Of a DNA stretch of 64,000 nt, positions 32,306 through 44,735 are shown piece after piece. Source of the stretch: Yokenella regensburgei ATCC 49455 (GTDB lineage Bacteria > Pseudomonadota > Gammaproteobacteria > Enterobacterales > Enterobacteriaceae); the NCBI RefSeq assembly GCF_000735455.1, contig NZ_JMPS01000044.1, positions 1 through 64,000 of the forward strand, given 5' to 3'. Under the pieces are notes generated by a model. That model saw only the letters and a list, made by a program, of their open reading frames with translations. It was not told the DNA's origin and ran no database searches. How positions within the stretch are numbered: position 1 is the stretch's first letter; each line of letters starts with the position of its first letter. A program made the translations under genes and the position numbers.

Positions 32306-33613
32306 CTATCCCTTACTCGCCATAATCTCAATGATCTGCCGGTCAGTCTGCTGCATCGAACGACAGGCCAGCGCACAAAGGTTGGCGATAGACTGCTCGA
32401 CATCATCCGCCACAATCCCTTCATTACCGGTTACCGCGGTGTTATCCAGCGCCATCAGCACCGCTTTCCACGCCGATGTGGCGCTGGTTGAGACTTTCAT
32501 CGCACAGCTGTTGGAAGCCCCGTCGCAGATCATCCCACTGACATCACCAATCATGCTGCTTATCGCTTTGGCAATGGTGTCGTAGTGGCCATCCACCAGC
32601 CATGCCATGCCTGCCGCAGCCCCCATCGAAGCGGTCGTTGCCGCACACAGCGCCGACAGCCTCGGCAGCTGATAGTGGATGTAGATAGCGCTCAGGTGCG
32701 ACAGCATCAGCGCACGCGCCAGCTTCTCTTCCCCCGCGTTGAAGTGTTCAGCCACCACCACCACCGGCAGCGTTGCGGCTATCCCCTGATTACCGGATCC
32801 CGAATTGCTCATCGCTGGCAGCGTCGCTCCGCCCATACGCGCATCTGATGCCGCGCTGGTACGAATGACGATTTCGCTCGACAGATCGTGGGTCATCAGC
32901 CCGCGAGCGCACTGTTTCTCAAGCGTTGCACCGATGTGCAGCCCCCATTCACGGCGTAGCCCCTCGCGAGACAGCGCATCATTGAGGCGTGCTGCGTCGA
33001 GGATGAAGCGAATATCCTCCAACGGTACCTGGTTGATAAAATCGAAGATCTCGTGCAAAGAGGTCTGCCCCAGCACCTGCAGCGGGCACTCCTGTTCGTC
33101 TACCGCCGTCGTTTCATCGAGCGTAAACCGCACTTCACCCTGTTTCTCGATACGAGTAATGCGGGTATGCCCTCCGGCAATCGTGACGCAGGCCCACTCA
33201 TCGCCTGCGTACACTTTTGCCCGCGAAGAGAGCACTTCCTCACACGGCTCTTCGAGCATGACCCGAACCGCACCGCTTGCCAGCATCTGTTTAGCGCTGG
33301 AAATGGCCTCCACGGAGGCCTTATTCAGCACTTCCAGTCCAGCGCTGGCATCACCGCCGAGGGCACCGAGCGCGGCAGCAATGGGCAGCCCCACCATCCC
33401 GGTCCCCGGAACCGTTACGCCCATCCCGTTTTTCATCAAATTCGGCGACACCCAGGCTTCAATACGATCCACCCGCCCGTTGAGCTGCGCGGCGGCCGTG
33501 GCGCTGGCCAGCGCCAGAGAAACCGGCTCGGTACATCCCAGCGCAGGTTTTACTTCTTCCTGCACCGCACGGATGTATTTTTTCCATAATGAATGACTTT
33601 CAGGGTTCAACAT
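32306..33613 (-). CDS. cyuA: L-cysteine desulfidase CyuA (YhaM)
   Basis: UPF0597/serine-dehydratase-alpha-like enzyme of 435 aa that degrades L-cysteine to pyruvate, ammonia and sulfide, mainly anaerobically. The iron-sulfur cysteine motif is [15 protein letters not shown] near the N-terminus. [16 protein letters not shown] is conserved near the C-terminus. ATG 33613 is chosen over a GTG two codons upstream. It follows the cysteine transporter gene by 30 bp. Confidence 0.95.
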   Translation of the reverse strand: MLNPESHSLWKKYIRAVQEEVKPALGCTEPVSLALASATAAAQLNGRVDRIEAWVSPNLMKNGMGVTVPGTGMVGLPIAAALGALGGDASAGLEVLNKASVEAISSAKQMLASGAVRVMLEEPCEEVLSSRAKVYAGDEWACVTIAGGHTRITRIEKQGEVRFTLDETTAVDEQECPLQVLGQTSLHEIFDFINQVPLEDIRFILDAARLNDALSREGLRREWGLHIGATLEKQCARGLMTHDLSSEIVIRTSAASDARMGGATLPAMSNSGSGNQGIAATLPVVVVAEHFNAGEEKLARALMLSHLSAIYIHYQLPRLSALCAATTASMGAAAGMAWLVDGHYDTIAKAISSMIGDVSGMICDGASNSCAMKVSTSATSAWKAVLMALDNTAVTGNEGIVADDVEQSIANLCALACRSMQQTDRQIIEIMASKG

Positions 33614-33643
33614 AATCACAACCTTAATACGTAATATTCTGCA

Positions 33644-34975
33644 TCAGGAGAATGCGAGGAACGGTGAAACGCACAACAGCAGGCCGGTTACAATAATCAG
33701 CATCAGCGATGCGCCTTTGTATTTATGCAGTGCCGGTACTTTGTAGACCAGCCACGCCGGGATAAGGCAACCCACCATGCCAAAGATGGGGCTACAGATA
33801 GAAGTGAAGCTCAGGACCGGGGCATTCAGCACGATGGCGCTCCATGCCAGCAGGATGGCAAAGATCATAATCCCGCGCTGGACGTGTTTTTCATTGATGC
33901 TTTCAGCCGGATATTTACGACGCAGCAGGTTCATCACAATCCCCTGCGTGGCTTCACGGAAGCCCAGGTACACCCCGAAGAAGGCCGTCATCACCGCGAA
34001 AATATTGAGCACCACGCTAACGACTTTCACCCAGCCAGCACCATCACCGCTAATAAACTGGGCGGCAATCGCCAGCGCCGAAATATTTTGCTCGTAGGCT
34101 TTTACCGCTTCGTCATGCCCCATGGCGAGAGTGAATGACACGGCGTAGAAAAAGACGGTTACGAACAAAATGCCGAAGGCAATATTCATGGCTCGCAACG
34201 CTTTATGCCGTGCCACTTCAATCGATTTTTCACGTGAGCGATAAGAGATAACCATCGGGCTCAGGGTCTGAATGAAGAGGATCGACGTCAGGGTAAACGG
34301 CAGCGTAATGATGGCGTTTTTGATCAACAGCCCCATCGGCGGCAGTGCGCCAATATTGTGCAGATGCCACAAACCAATCATCGACAGGCCAAGTGCGGCA
34401 ACCACCAGCAGTTTGGTCAATACCATAAAGCTTGAAATCTTAAACAGCAGCTGTTCACCGCGTGACGAAATTGCCACCAGAATACAAATCAGCACCAGGC
34501 CATAGAATGGGTTTTCAGACATTAAGCCATCGGTTACACCGAAAGTGTGCAAATAAGAAGCACTGTCGTTCGTGATAGCGGTGGAATAAACAAACATCCA
34601 GATAACCAGCATCACAAAATAAAGTGCGCCGAGCAGTATGCCCCAGTTTTTACCCAGATAACCGCTAATTACGCTAGGATAATCTTTGCACTCTGGTGAT
34701 TCCGCCAGAGTATTAATAAACAACCGCTGGAACAGATACATAGCGGGATAACCAATGACCGAGGAGAGTAAAAATACCCACAACCCCATCAGCCCCACCT
34801 GTACGGGTAAAAATACAATACCGGCACCGATAGCCATCCCAATACTCATGATGACCCAGCCGGTATCGGTGCTATCGAATTTAATCGCTTCCCGCCATTC
34901 GCTTTCACTCATATTTGCCCGCCGGGCAGGCGAACCATCATCCAGAATTACGCTATTATTTGACGCCGTTTCCAT
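33644..34975 (-). CDS. cyuP: Cysteine/D-serine transporter CyuP (YhaO)
   Basis: HAAAP/STP-family amino-acid:H+ symporter of 443 aa with eleven membrane segments. The N-terminus after about 35 cytoplasmic residues reads TGWVIMSIGMAIGAGIVFLPVQ, the family's unwound first helix. It supplies cysteine for CyuA. In E. coli the operon is activated by CyuR (DecR), whose gene is not here. Confidence 0.93.
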   Translation of the reverse strand: METASNNSVILDDGSPARRANMSESEWREAIKFDSTDTGWVIMSIGMAIGAGIVFLPVQVGLMGLWVFLLSSVIGYPAMYLFQRLFINTLAESPECKDYPSVISGYLGKNWGILLGALYFVMLVIWMFVYSTAITNDSASYLHTFGVTDGLMSENPFYGLVLICILVAISSRGEQLLFKISSFMVLTKLLVVAALGLSMIGLWHLHNIGALPPMGLLIKNAIITLPFTLTSILFIQTLSPMVISYRSREKSIEVARHKALRAMNIAFGILFVTVFFYAVSFTLAMGHDEAVKAYEQNISALAIAAQFISGDGAGWVKVVSVVLNIFAVMTAFFGVYLGFREATQGIVMNLLRRKYPAESINEKHVQRGIMIFAILLAWSAIVLNAPVLSFTSICSPIFGMVGCLIPAWLVYKVPALHKYKGASLMLIIVTGLLLCVSPFLAFS

Positions 34976-35221
34976 AACGTTCTCGCTTGTGTAGGTAGAG
35001 GTTTATTTTAATTATTCCGTTGCGATAATCGGACTATATTTGCAGGCGAGTTTTCTTTTAATGCGAAAAATCATACTCCTGAACAAAGAGAAAAAAGTCA
35101 CAAGATTTGTGTGGTTTTAGGCGATCGATGACAAGAGTTTTCTACGTAATCAAGGAAAAGAGTATTTTTTTCTAACAGAATTGCTTGTGAGAGGCATATC
35201 ACATTATATACAGCAAGAATA

Positions 35222-35252
35222 AAAAAAGCCCCGGTCAAAGGCCGGGGCTTAG
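35222..35252 (-). terminator. Terminator of the Spy-like gene
   Basis: On the minus strand GCCCCGGCC and a matching GGCCGGGGC-type arm (stem GCCCCGG/CCGGGGC) are followed by seven Ts. It ends the gene at 35268-35675. Confidence 0.88.
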
Positions 35253-35267
35253 CGAAGTACGCAGGCG

Positions 35268-35675
35268 TTATTCAGCAACAGCCTGCTGAATCAGATCGTC
35301 TCGTACCTGCTTACGCTGTTCAGGCGTCAGCACCTGATTAACGTCAAAGTAGTATTTCACGCGATAGTAGCGCACCTGCTGATCCACTTTGCTGAAAGCG
35401 GACAGCTGATTTTTGACCGTCGCTTCATCCCATTTACCAGACTGAATGACGTTAAGCAGCGCACCGTCTTTCACGTCTTTCATGGAGATGTTTTTCACGT
35501 TGTCAGCCATCTGCTGATGCAGGGTTTTGATTTTCGCGACCTGATCGTTCGTCAGCTTGAGATGCTGAACGATAGGATCCTGAGCCGGTGCCGGAGCGAC
35601 TTCGGCCGCCTGCGCTGCCACGGAGAAACCTGTTACGGCAACGGCCAGTAACGCGATACGAGTAAATTTCTTCAT
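35268..35675 (-). CDS. Spy/CpxP-like LTXXQ periplasmic protein
   Basis: Secreted protein of 135 aa with a signal peptide (MKKFTRIALLAVAVTGFSVAA, cleaved after AQA). It has two LTxxQ motifs (LTNDQ near 41-45 and LTPEQ near 117-121), the signature of the Spy/CpxP chaperone family. The region between is helical and basic/aromatic (QVRYYRVKYYFDVNQ). Spy members are ATP-independent periplasmic chaperones. E. coli K-12 has no gene here between yhaO and tdcG as I recall, so it is a lineage-specific addition. Its own terminator makes it monocistronic. Confidence 0.85.
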   Translation of the reverse strand: MKKFTRIALLAVAVTGFSVAAQAAEVAPAPAQDPIVQHLKLTNDQVAKIKTLHQQMADNVKNISMKDVKDGALLNVIQSGKWDEATVKNQLSAFSKVDQQVRYYRVKYYFDVNQVLTPEQRKQVRDDLIQQAVAE

Positions 35676-35807
35676 AAGTTGATCCTGAAATTATCCGGTT
35701 AAAAAGCCAGGCAATTATTTTTCACTCTGACATAAATGTATGTAAGTAATTATTCATACAATTTTGTATTTAATGAAACTTGCACTGGCTTTGCCGGCTT
35801 TCAGGGC

Positions 35808-37172
35808 TTAATCACAAACCACTTTGATGGCGAGCCCTCCGCGTGAGGTTTCGCGGTATTTGTCGTTCATGTCTTTCCCGGTTTCGTACATGGTTTCAAT
35901 CACTTTATCGAGAGAAACCCGCGCTTCGCTGGTGCGATGCAGTGCCATGCGCGCTGCGTTCACCGCTTTCACTGCGTTAATCGCATTACGTTCGATACAC
36001 GGGATTTGCACCTGGCCGGCAACCGGATCGCAGGTTAGCCCCAGGTTATGCTCCATGGCGATTTCTGCCGCTACGCATACCTGCTGCGGACTACCGCCCA
36101 GAAGCTCCGTCAGGCCAGCGGCCGCCATCGAACACGCGACACCGACTTCCCCCTGACAGCCCACTTCGGCGCCAGAAATCGAAGCGTTCATCTTGTACAA
36201 CGCGCCGATGGCTCCGGCAGCGAGGAAATAGCGCGCTACCGAGTTAGCATTCACCGTGCGGCGGAACTTGTCATAGTAGGCCAGCACCGCCGGAACAATA
36301 CCGCATGCGCCGTTGGTTGGCGCCGTCACCACTCGTCCACCTGCCGCGTTCTCTTCGCTGACCGCGAGCGCGAACATGTTGATCCAGTCGATAACGATCA
36401 TCGGATCCTGGGAGACGCGATCGCTCGATACCAGCATTCGCCGCAAAGCGACCGCACGACGCGGCACGGTCAACGGCCCCGGCAGCACGCCTTCGGTATT
36501 GATCCCACGCTCAATACAGGTGGTCATGGTTTGCCAGATCTGTGCAAACCCGGTATCGATCTCCTCTTTGCTGCGCAGCGCCAGTTCGTTCTGCATCATC
36601 AGACCGGAGATCGATAGGCCGTGCGTATTACAAAGCCGTAGCAGTTCACTGGCGGAGCGATACGGATACGGCACCGGCTGTTCGATGCTGTGATCCTGGC
36701 CAAACTGCTCCTCTTCAACGATGAAGCCGCCGCCGACGGAGTAATAGGTTTTCGTCAACAGCGGGCTATCACCCTGCCAGGCGGTAATGCGCATACCATT
36801 TTCATGGCGAGAGAGCGCCGTATCGTGGAAGGCAACGCTTTCCGGCATCGGGAAGATAACGCTCGCCTGCCCTCCGGCAATCGCCAGTCGCCCGCTTCGG
36901 GTGACTTCCTCAATGAAGGCTGGAATAGCATCAATATCCACATTCTGCGGGCTATTGCCTGCCAGCCCCATGATAACGGCGGTGTCGGTCGCATGACCTT
37001 TGCCAGTGAGAGCGAGCGAGCCATAGAGATCGACGCTGACGCGGTCGGTTGTCGCCACTAAGCCACAACGCGTCAGTTCATCAATGAAGGATTTTCCGGC
37101 GTTCATTGGCCCCACGGTGTGAGAACTGGAAGGACCAATACCAATCTTGAAAATATCGAATGAGCTAATCAT
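35808..37172 (-). CDS. tdcG: L-serine dehydratase TdcG
   Basis: Iron-sulfur L-serine deaminase of 454 aa, making pyruvate and ammonia in the anaerobic threonine/serine pathway. It contains the N-terminal beta domain (KIGIGPSSSHTVGPMNAGKSF) and C-terminal alpha domain (GACGIVPAVLAYY; GAEVGCQGEVGVACSMAAAGL with cluster cysteines). The start MISSFDIFK at 37172 matches E. coli; a 21-residue upstream extension crosses a hairpin. Last gene of the operon, directly after tdcE because tdcF is missing. Confidence 0.96.
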   Translation of the reverse strand: MISSFDIFKIGIGPSSSHTVGPMNAGKSFIDELTRCGLVATTDRVSVDLYGSLALTGKGHATDTAVIMGLAGNSPQNVDIDAIPAFIEEVTRSGRLAIAGGQASVIFPMPESVAFHDTALSRHENGMRITAWQGDSPLLTKTYYSVGGGFIVEEEQFGQDHSIEQPVPYPYRSASELLRLCNTHGLSISGLMMQNELALRSKEEIDTGFAQIWQTMTTCIERGINTEGVLPGPLTVPRRAVALRRMLVSSDRVSQDPMIVIDWINMFALAVSEENAAGGRVVTAPTNGACGIVPAVLAYYDKFRRTVNANSVARYFLAAGAIGALYKMNASISGAEVGCQGEVGVACSMAAAGLTELLGGSPQQVCVAAEIAMEHNLGLTCDPVAGQVQIPCIERNAINAVKAVNAARMALHRTSEARVSLDKVIETMYETGKDMNDKYRETSRGGLAIKVVCD

Positions 37173-37209
37173 ATTCAGCACCAGGTCAAAAGTGAGTGAT
37201 ATCCCTGAG

Positions 37210-37231
37210 CAGGCCGCCGGGTGGCGGCCTG
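37210..37231. repeat. Perfect hairpin at the missing tdcF position
   Basis: CAGGCCGCC (37210-37218) and GGCGGCCTG (37223-37231) pair perfectly around GGGT. No T-run follows on either strand, so it is more likely an mRNA stabiliser/processing site or REP-like remnant than a terminator. Confidence 0.65.
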
Positions 37232-37255
37232 TCATGCTGACGGCTGGATGAATTA

Positions 37256-39550
37256 TCAGAGCGCCTGGGTGAAGGTACGCGAGATAACATCCTGCTGCTG
37301 TTCGCGGGTCAGGGCGTTAAAGCGCACCGCATAGCCCGACACACGGATAGTCAGGTTCGGGTAGTTCTCCGGATGTTCGATAGCATCGAGCAGCATGTCG
37401 CGGTTCATCACGTTGACGTTCAGATGCTGACCGCCCTCCACCGCCGCTTCGTGGTGGAAGTAACCATCGAGCAGGCCAACGAGGTTGGTTTTCCGCACGC
37501 CTTCGTCTTTACCCAGCGCCGCCGGGACGATCGAGAAGGTGTAGGAGATACCATCTTTGGCATAGGTGAACGGCAGCTTGGCGACCGACGTCAGCGACGC
37601 TACGGCACCTTTACGGTCACGGCCGTGCATCGGGTTCGCACCCGGCGCAAACGGAGTTCCCGCACGGCGACCATCCGGCGTGTTACCGGTCTTCTGTCCG
37701 TACACCACGTTTGAGGTGATGGTCAGAATAGACTGTGTCGGAACCGCGTTACGGTAGGTTGGCAGCGCTTTGATTTTCTTCATAAAGCGTTCCACCAGGT
37801 CGCAGGCAATACTGTCCACGCGATCGTCGTTGTTACCGTACTGCGGATACTCGCCTTCAATTTCGAAATCGACCGCCAGACCGTTTTCGTCACGCACTGG
37901 CTTCACGCGGGCATATTTGATAGCGGAGAGGGAATCCGCCGCCACCGACAGGCCAGCCATACCACAGGCCATGGTGCGATAAACGTCGCGATCGTGCAGC
38001 GCCATCAGCGAAGCTTCGTAGCTGTACTTGTCGTGCATGTAGTGAATAAGGTTCAGCGCACTGACGTACTGCGTTGCCAGCCAGTCCATGAAGTGATCGA
38101 GGCTGCTCATCACCGTGTCATAGTCCAGCACATCATCCATTAGCGGCGCGGTTTTCGGGCCGACCTGAATTTTCAGCTTCTCGTCCACGCCGCCGTTAAT
38201 CGCGTACAGCAGGGTTTTCGCAAGGTTCGCGCGCGCGCCGAAGAACTGCATCTGCTTGCCGATGACCATCGGGCTCACACAGCAGGCGATAGCATAATCG
38301 TCGCTCTCGAAGTCCGGACGCATCAGATCGTCGTTTTCGTACTGCAGCGAAGAGGTTTCAATCGACATCAGCGCGGCGTATTTCTTGAACGCCACCGGCA
38401 ACGCTTCCGACCACAGGATAGTCAGGTTCGGCTCCGGCGCCGGGCCCATGGTGTGCAGGGTGTGCAGATAACGGAAGGAGCTCTTCGTCACCAGCGTGCG
38501 GCCATCCAGCCCCATTCCGCCGATAACTTCGGTTGCCCAGATAGGGTCGCCGGAGAACAGCGTGTCGAATTCCGGCGTACGCAGGAAGCGCACCATACGG
38601 ATCTTCATGATGAAGTGATCGACCAGTTCCTGTGCTTCACGCTCGGACAGCACACCGTTACGCAGATCGCGTTCAATGTAGACGTCGAGGAAGGTGGCGG
38701 TACGGCCAAGCGACATGGCGCCGCCGTTTTGTGACTTCACCGCTGCCAGGTAGGCGAAGTACAACCACTGTACCGCTTCACGGGCGTTGGTCGCCGGGCG
38801 AGAAATGTCGTGGCCGTAGCTCGCCGCCATTTCCTGAATTTGCAGCAGCGCACGACGTTGTTCTGAGAGCTCTTCACGCAGACGAATGGTCGCTTCGAGA
38901 TCTTCACCACGCTCCAGACGTGACTGCAGATCGGCAAACTGCAGCTCACGCTCACGCACCAGATAACGGATACCGTACAGCGCAACGCGACGGTAGTCGC
39001 CGATGATGCGTCCACGGCCATAGCCGTCCGGCAGACCGGTCAGAACACCAGATTTACGGCAGCGCAGCATTTCCGGGGAGTAAACATCAAATACGCCCTG
39101 GTTATGAGTTTTACGCAGGTGGGTGAACATATATTCAAACTGCGGATCCATTTCACGACCATAAGCGTCAAACGAGCTTTTGATCATGTTGATCCCGCCG
39201 TACGGGTGCAGCGCACGCTTCAGCGGCCGATCGGTTTGCAGGCCGACGATGGTTTCCAGCGCTTTATCAATGTAGCCCGGCGCGTGGGCCGTAATGGTCG
39301 TTGCAACGTTGGTATCAAAATCAACCGGAGCATGCGTGGCATTCTCGGTGCGGATACCGTCCATCACTTTTTCCCACAGCGACGTGGTCGCCGGGGTGGC
39401 GTCGGCAAGGAAAGATTCATCACCTTCATAAGGCGTATAGTTATTCTGAATAAAATCACGAACGTTAATTTCGTTTTTCCATTCAGAACCAAAGAATCCC
39501 TGCCAGGCGTCGGTATACAGCATATCGCCGGTATCGATATTTACCTTCAT
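37256..39550 (-). CDS. tdcE: 2-ketobutyrate/pyruvate formate-lyase TdcE
   Basis: Glycyl-radical enzyme of 764 aa, same length as E. coli TdcE, splitting 2-ketobutyrate (or pyruvate) with CoA to propionyl-CoA (acetyl-CoA) and formate. The catalytic Cys pair is IACCVSPM (Cys423-Cys424). The radical motif is RVSGYAVRF with Gly739. It needs an activase (PflA) encoded elsewhere. It lies 20 bp after tdcD. Confidence 0.97.
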   Translation of the reverse strand: MKVNIDTGDMLYTDAWQGFFGSEWKNEINVRDFIQNNYTPYEGDESFLADATPATTSLWEKVMDGIRTENATHAPVDFDTNVATTITAHAPGYIDKALETIVGLQTDRPLKRALHPYGGINMIKSSFDAYGREMDPQFEYMFTHLRKTHNQGVFDVYSPEMLRCRKSGVLTGLPDGYGRGRIIGDYRRVALYGIRYLVRERELQFADLQSRLERGEDLEATIRLREELSEQRRALLQIQEMAASYGHDISRPATNAREAVQWLYFAYLAAVKSQNGGAMSLGRTATFLDVYIERDLRNGVLSEREAQELVDHFIMKIRMVRFLRTPEFDTLFSGDPIWATEVIGGMGLDGRTLVTKSSFRYLHTLHTMGPAPEPNLTILWSEALPVAFKKYAALMSIETSSLQYENDDLMRPDFESDDYAIACCVSPMVIGKQMQFFGARANLAKTLLYAINGGVDEKLKIQVGPKTAPLMDDVLDYDTVMSSLDHFMDWLATQYVSALNLIHYMHDKYSYEASLMALHDRDVYRTMACGMAGLSVAADSLSAIKYARVKPVRDENGLAVDFEIEGEYPQYGNNDDRVDSIACDLVERFMKKIKALPTYRNAVPTQSILTITSNVVYGQKTGNTPDGRRAGTPFAPGANPMHGRDRKGAVASLTSVAKLPFTYAKDGISYTFSIVPAALGKDEGVRKTNLVGLLDGYFHHEAAVEGGQHLNVNVMNRDMLLDAIEHPENYPNLTIRVSGYAVRFNALTREQQQDVISRTFTQAL

Positions 39551-39570
39551 GAAATTAATCTCTCTCAGAA

Positions 39571-40779
39571 TTAAGCGTATTCAACAGGCGCGCTAATTTT
39601 CCCTAAATGAATGGCATCAAGCGCAATCATTTTTTCTTCATTGGTAGGAATTACCGCACATGTCACTCGGGAATCTGGCAGGGAAATAATGCGCTCACCG
39701 GCTTTTCCCGGTAATTTATTTTTCTCACTGTCGAGATGAATGCCGAGTACCTGTAAATGTTCAATCACCAGTTGGCGAATAAGAGTGGAGTTCTCTCCAA
39801 TTCCGCCGGTAAAAATAATGCCGTCTAAACGATGCAGCGCCATGGCGTGACCACCAATATGGCGGGCAATGCGGTGGACAAAGGTTTTGATGGCTAACTG
39901 GGCATGGTAATGGCCTTCGTGCCAGGCCTTTTCCAGCGCCCGCAGATCGGAAGAGAGGCCAGAAATACCCAGCAGGCCAGACTCCTTATTCACCACACGT
40001 TCCAGGTCGCTCAGCGACTGGCCTGTCTGGTTGGCTATCCACGTCATGGCACCGAAATCAACATCGCCGCAGCGGGTGCCCATCATCAGGCCTTCCAGCG
40101 GCGTCATACCCATTGAGGTGTCTACGCTCTCGCCGTTGCGCACCGCGCAAATCGAGGCACCGTTACCTAAGTGAGCAATCACTAACCCAGAATCCTGCTC
40201 GCTTAAACCAAGCAGTTCATGCGCTCGCTGGGAGACATAGCGATGCGAGGTGCCGTGGAAACCGTAACGACGCACGCCCAGCTCTTCAAAATAGCGCCAC
40301 GGTAAACCATACAGGTAGGCTTCTGGCTCCATTGTCTGGTGGAAGCTGGTGTCAAAGACCGCCACCTGCTTCACGCCCGGGAACAGCCGGCGGGAAGACT
40401 CTACACCACTCAGGTTGGCATAGTTGTGCAGCGGTGCCAGCGGGGAAACCTGGCGAATTAATTCAATCACTTCATCAGTAATTAATACTGATTCATTAAA
40501 GATGCTACCGCCGTGGGCAATACGATGACCAATTAAGGCCACGCTGTCCATGAGATCTCTTTTTTCCAGTTCGAAGGTAATGGCTTCGAGGGCACATTCA
40601 TAATCCTGGTGAGCCAGCGGAGCTGGCTCACCTCCATTAACACTTAAACATGCACTCTCTGTATTAATACCTTCTGCAATACCCGTCAACAGCACATTCT
40701 GGGTATCTGCATCAATCACCGAGAACTTAATCGATGAGGACCCACAATTAATGACCAGCACTACAGATAAATCCATCAT
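39571..40779 (-). CDS. tdcD: Propionate/acetate kinase TdcD
   Basis: ASKHA-fold kinase of 402 aa making ATP from propionyl-phosphate, the energy-yielding last step of threonine fermentation. Motifs: [14 protein letters not shown] (phosphate loop), [30 protein letters not shown] and [14 protein letters not shown] lies 8 bases before the first of two consecutive ATG codons. Confidence 0.96.
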   Translation of the reverse strand: MMDLSVVLVINCGSSSIKFSVIDADTQNVLLTGIAEGINTESACLSVNGGEPAPLAHQDYECALEAITFELEKRDLMDSVALIGHRIAHGGSIFNESVLITDEVIELIRQVSPLAPLHNYANLSGVESSRRLFPGVKQVAVFDTSFHQTMEPEAYLYGLPWRYFEELGVRRYGFHGTSHRYVSQRAHELLGLSEQDSGLVIAHLGNGASICAVRNGESVDTSMGMTPLEGLMMGTRCGDVDFGAMTWIANQTGQSLSDLERVVNKESGLLGISGLSSDLRALEKAWHEGHYHAQLAIKTFVHRIARHIGGHAMALHRLDGIIFTGGIGENSTLIRQLVIEHLQVLGIHLDSEKNKLPGKAGERIISLPDSRVTCAVIPTNEEKMIALDAIHLGKISAPVEYA

Positions 40780-40820
40780 TTTATTTCTCCGCCCATCCTG
40801 ACTTTGGGCTCTACAGATAA

Positions 40821-42161
<1,341 letters not shown>

Positions 42162-42179
42162 TTAGCAAAAAAATAACAA

Positions 42180-43169
42180 TTAAGCACCGACAAAGCCGGT
42201 AATTTGTGAAACACGCGAGAGGTCAATATTGCCTCCGGAAATAATGCTGACGGTTTTCCGTTTCTGAATATAATCATCGAGTTTGCCGCTCAGCAGCGCA
42301 GCAGAAGCCAGGGCACCAGCACCTTCGGTGATGACTTTATTACGCTGAATGAGGGCGATCATGCTGTCACGAATTTCGTCTTCGGTGACCAGTACAATAT
42401 CGTCCACCAGTTCACGGACGATTTCGAAGGTTAAGTTGCCAGGACGCGCGACGTCACAACCGTCGGCGAGTGTTGGGTTAATACGGTGGTTAGTAATTTC
42501 ACCGGCATAGAAAGAAGCCGCCATGCCGTGAACGTTTTCTGACTGAACGCCGATAATTTTAATCGTCGGGTTGATAGATTTAATCGCCGTGGCGATACCG
42601 GCAATTAAACCGCCGCCGCCGATTGGCACAATCACGTTATCCACATCGTACAGATCCTGCAGAATTTCCAGACCAATGGTACCCTGGCCGGCAATAACGT
42701 GTGCATCATCGTACGGTGGGATAAAGATACGGCCTTCCATTTCAACGATTTCGCTCGCTTTAGCGATAGTATCGTTGAAGCTGTCGCCGTGCAGAATCAC
42801 TTCTGCAGAGTAGTCCTGAGTCGCCGCTACTTTTGATTTTGGCGCCCCTTTCGGCATCACGACTTTGCCGTCAATCCCCAGCATGGCACAAGAAAGCGAC
42901 ACCCCTTGAGCATGGTTACCCGCAGAACATGCCACAACCCCTTTGCGACGCTCAGCATCCGTCAACGAGCTCAGTTTGTTATAAGCCCCACGAATTTTGA
43001 ACGACCCGGTGCGCTGCATGTTTTCAAATTTGAGGAATATTTCACCTTTGCACTGCTCACTCAAATAATTTGAGCGCGGCATCCCTGTTTTATATATTTT
43101 TCCTTCGAGTCTTTGTTTCGCTACCTGAATATCATCAAGAGTGACCGGGAGATCATAGGTAATATGCAT
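42180..43169 (-). CDS. tdcB: Catabolic threonine dehydratase TdcB
   Basis: PLP enzyme (fold type II) of 329 aa, converting L-threonine to 2-ketobutyrate and ammonia; AMP-activated in E. coli. The PLP lysine is Lys58 in [10 protein letters not shown]. The glycine-rich phosphate-binding loop is [13 protein letters not shown] near residue 190. The short length without a C-terminal ACT domain distinguishes it from biosynthetic IlvA. Confidence 0.97.
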   Translation of the reverse strand: MHITYDLPVTLDDIQVAKQRLEGKIYKTGMPRSNYLSEQCKGEIFLKFENMQRTGSFKIRGAYNKLSSLTDAERRKGVVACSAGNHAQGVSLSCAMLGIDGKVVMPKGAPKSKVAATQDYSAEVILHGDSFNDTIAKASEIVEMEGRIFIPPYDDAHVIAGQGTIGLEILQDLYDVDNVIVPIGGGGLIAGIATAIKSINPTIKIIGVQSENVHGMAASFYAGEITNHRINPTLADGCDVARPGNLTFEIVRELVDDIVLVTEDEIRDSMIALIQRNKVITEGAGALASAALLSGKLDDYIQKRKTVSIISGGNIDLSRVSQITGFVGA

Positions 43170-43272
43170 TTTATACTCTCTTCAGAATTAGACCTAAATT
43201 TATGTAAAATCTGGGCATCAGAGTTCAGAAATACAGAAACTCTGGGCTTGGTGTTGTGAAATTAAATTTAAA

Positions 43273-44211
43273 TTAAATATTTTCTACAAATTGCCTTCGT
43301 CTGGTGCAGTTTTGCGATGAATATTGTTTTGCCAGCTCAACAAGTACCGAAGCTGATTTTTTAATTCGATAATTTTTAGACCACACCGCGGCATAACGTG
43401 CGACCGGTAATTCATCCTCAACGGGCAGCGTAATGAACTGGTTCGAACCGAATGGCGCCGTCATGTCGCACGGTATCACGGTCAGGAAATCGGCATTCAG
43501 GACCAGGTTATAAATGGTGACTACGGAGTCGGTTTTTACGATGTTTTCAGTGCTGATGTGGTGGTTCTGGAGGGTGTTGAGGAGTTCTTTGTAGTAGCCC
43601 ATATTCGTGTCCGGTAAAACCCACTGTTCGTCTTTCAACGACTCCAGTGTGGTGGTACCCGTGCACGTTCGTGACTGACTGGCGACAACCGCAAACTCTG
43701 ACTCAAACAGCGACTCCACATGCAGATCCTGTAGCTGCATGTCCTCACTCAGCGTTCCGATAGCAAAATCCAACCGTCCATCTCGCAGTGCGGGAAGGAA
43801 GGAGGAGAGCTGCGCTTCATACATGGAGACGTGCGCTTTCGGAAACACCTCTTTAAATGTCTTCATCATACTCGACAGAAACGTGAAACCGATGAGTGAC
43901 GGGTAGCCGAAAGAGACGTCGAGCACGCTGCTGCAGCTCAGACTGTTCATTTCGCTCACCATGTTTTTCATCTCACGGGTGATGGACTCCGAGTAGGCCA
44001 GCAGCACTTGTCCAGCGCTGGTCAGCGTAACCCCGGTGTTTTTCCGCACCATCAGCTCGATACCGAAGTAAGATTCAATGTCATTGATTACCTTACTAAC
44101 GGCTGGTTGAGTCAGTCCAAGTTGTTTGGCTGCCGAACCAATTGAACCGCTCCGGATAACTTCCTGGAAAACGACCAATTGCTGAGTTTTTGGCAGAAGA
44201 ACATTATCCAT
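43273..44211 (-). CDS. tdcA: tdc operon activator TdcA
   Basis: LysR-family activator of 312 aa, same as E. coli TdcA. The helix-turn-helix lies in SGSIGSAAKQLGLTQPAVSKVI (residues about 20-41). The start MDNVLLPKTQQL at 44211 has AAGAGTG upstream; an ATG seven codons earlier lacks a ribosome-binding site. It is the first gene of tdcABCDE-G, preceded by a CRP site. Confidence 0.96.
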   Translation of the reverse strand: MDNVLLPKTQQLVVFQEVIRSGSIGSAAKQLGLTQPAVSKVINDIESYFGIELMVRKNTGVTLTSAGQVLLAYSESITREMKNMVSEMNSLSCSSVLDVSFGYPSLIGFTFLSSMMKTFKEVFPKAHVSMYEAQLSSFLPALRDGRLDFAIGTLSEDMQLQDLHVESLFESEFAVVASQSRTCTGTTTLESLKDEQWVLPDTNMGYYKELLNTLQNHHISTENIVKTDSVVTIYNLVLNADFLTVIPCDMTAPFGSNQFITLPVEDELPVARYAAVWSKNYRIKKSASVLVELAKQYSSQNCTRRRQFVENI

Positions 44212-44272
44212 ATCACTCTTCCCGTATTTCATGTTTCGAACAGAATTTTAATAAATATTGCCATCGGGGGTA

Positions 44273-44288
44273 TGTGCTGTTACTCACA
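44273..44288 (-). promoter_or_regulatory. CRP site of the tdc promoter
   Basis: On the minus strand TGTGA-GTAACA-GCACA matches the CRP consensus TGTGA-N6-TCACA at nine of ten positions. Its centre is 69 bp upstream of the tdcA ATG, which would give a class II promoter with a short leader. E. coli tdc has a very similar site. Confidence 0.75.
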
Positions 44289-44719
44289 ATTTGCCGGAAC
44301 GCATGTTCAACACAGGTCACGAAATACGATAAAACACCATATTATCAATATGATAGACAAAACACCATTCGCTATTTGGCTGACTTTTATCAATAAATAA
44401 TGAGGTAATAACTTTAATTTATGGCGATAACGATGAGGCCTAAGACCCTATTTAATGGTCGGGTATAAGACCATATTTCAAGCAATTAACGCGCAATTAC
44501 TCACCACATCATTTATTAATAAAATTTGAAAATATAAAATAAATTTTTAAATTTAGAGGTGTCGCCATTAAATATGCGCCACCCATCACATTAAATTGTT
44601 AAACATACGGAGATGTTAATATATATTTATCATTTCATTGAGATATTAAATAACAAAACAAAAACATATAGCCATGATTTGCAACACTGCTTTTTTTGCT
44701 ATTTTTTGGTGAATTCAGG

Positions 44720-44735
44720 CGTGATTCAAGTCACA
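44720..44735. promoter_or_regulatory. CRP-like palindrome
   Basis: CGTGA-TTCAAG-TCACA matches the CRP consensus at nine of ten positions. It is about 510 bp upstream of tdcA and 100 bp beyond the rnpB terminator repeats. Its target is unclear. Confidence 0.45.

Noticed and set aside
44179-44400. Short plus-strand frames near tdcA considered as tdcR
   Set aside because: They overlap the tdcA start and the CRP site and do not resemble TdcR (about 114 aa in E. coli).
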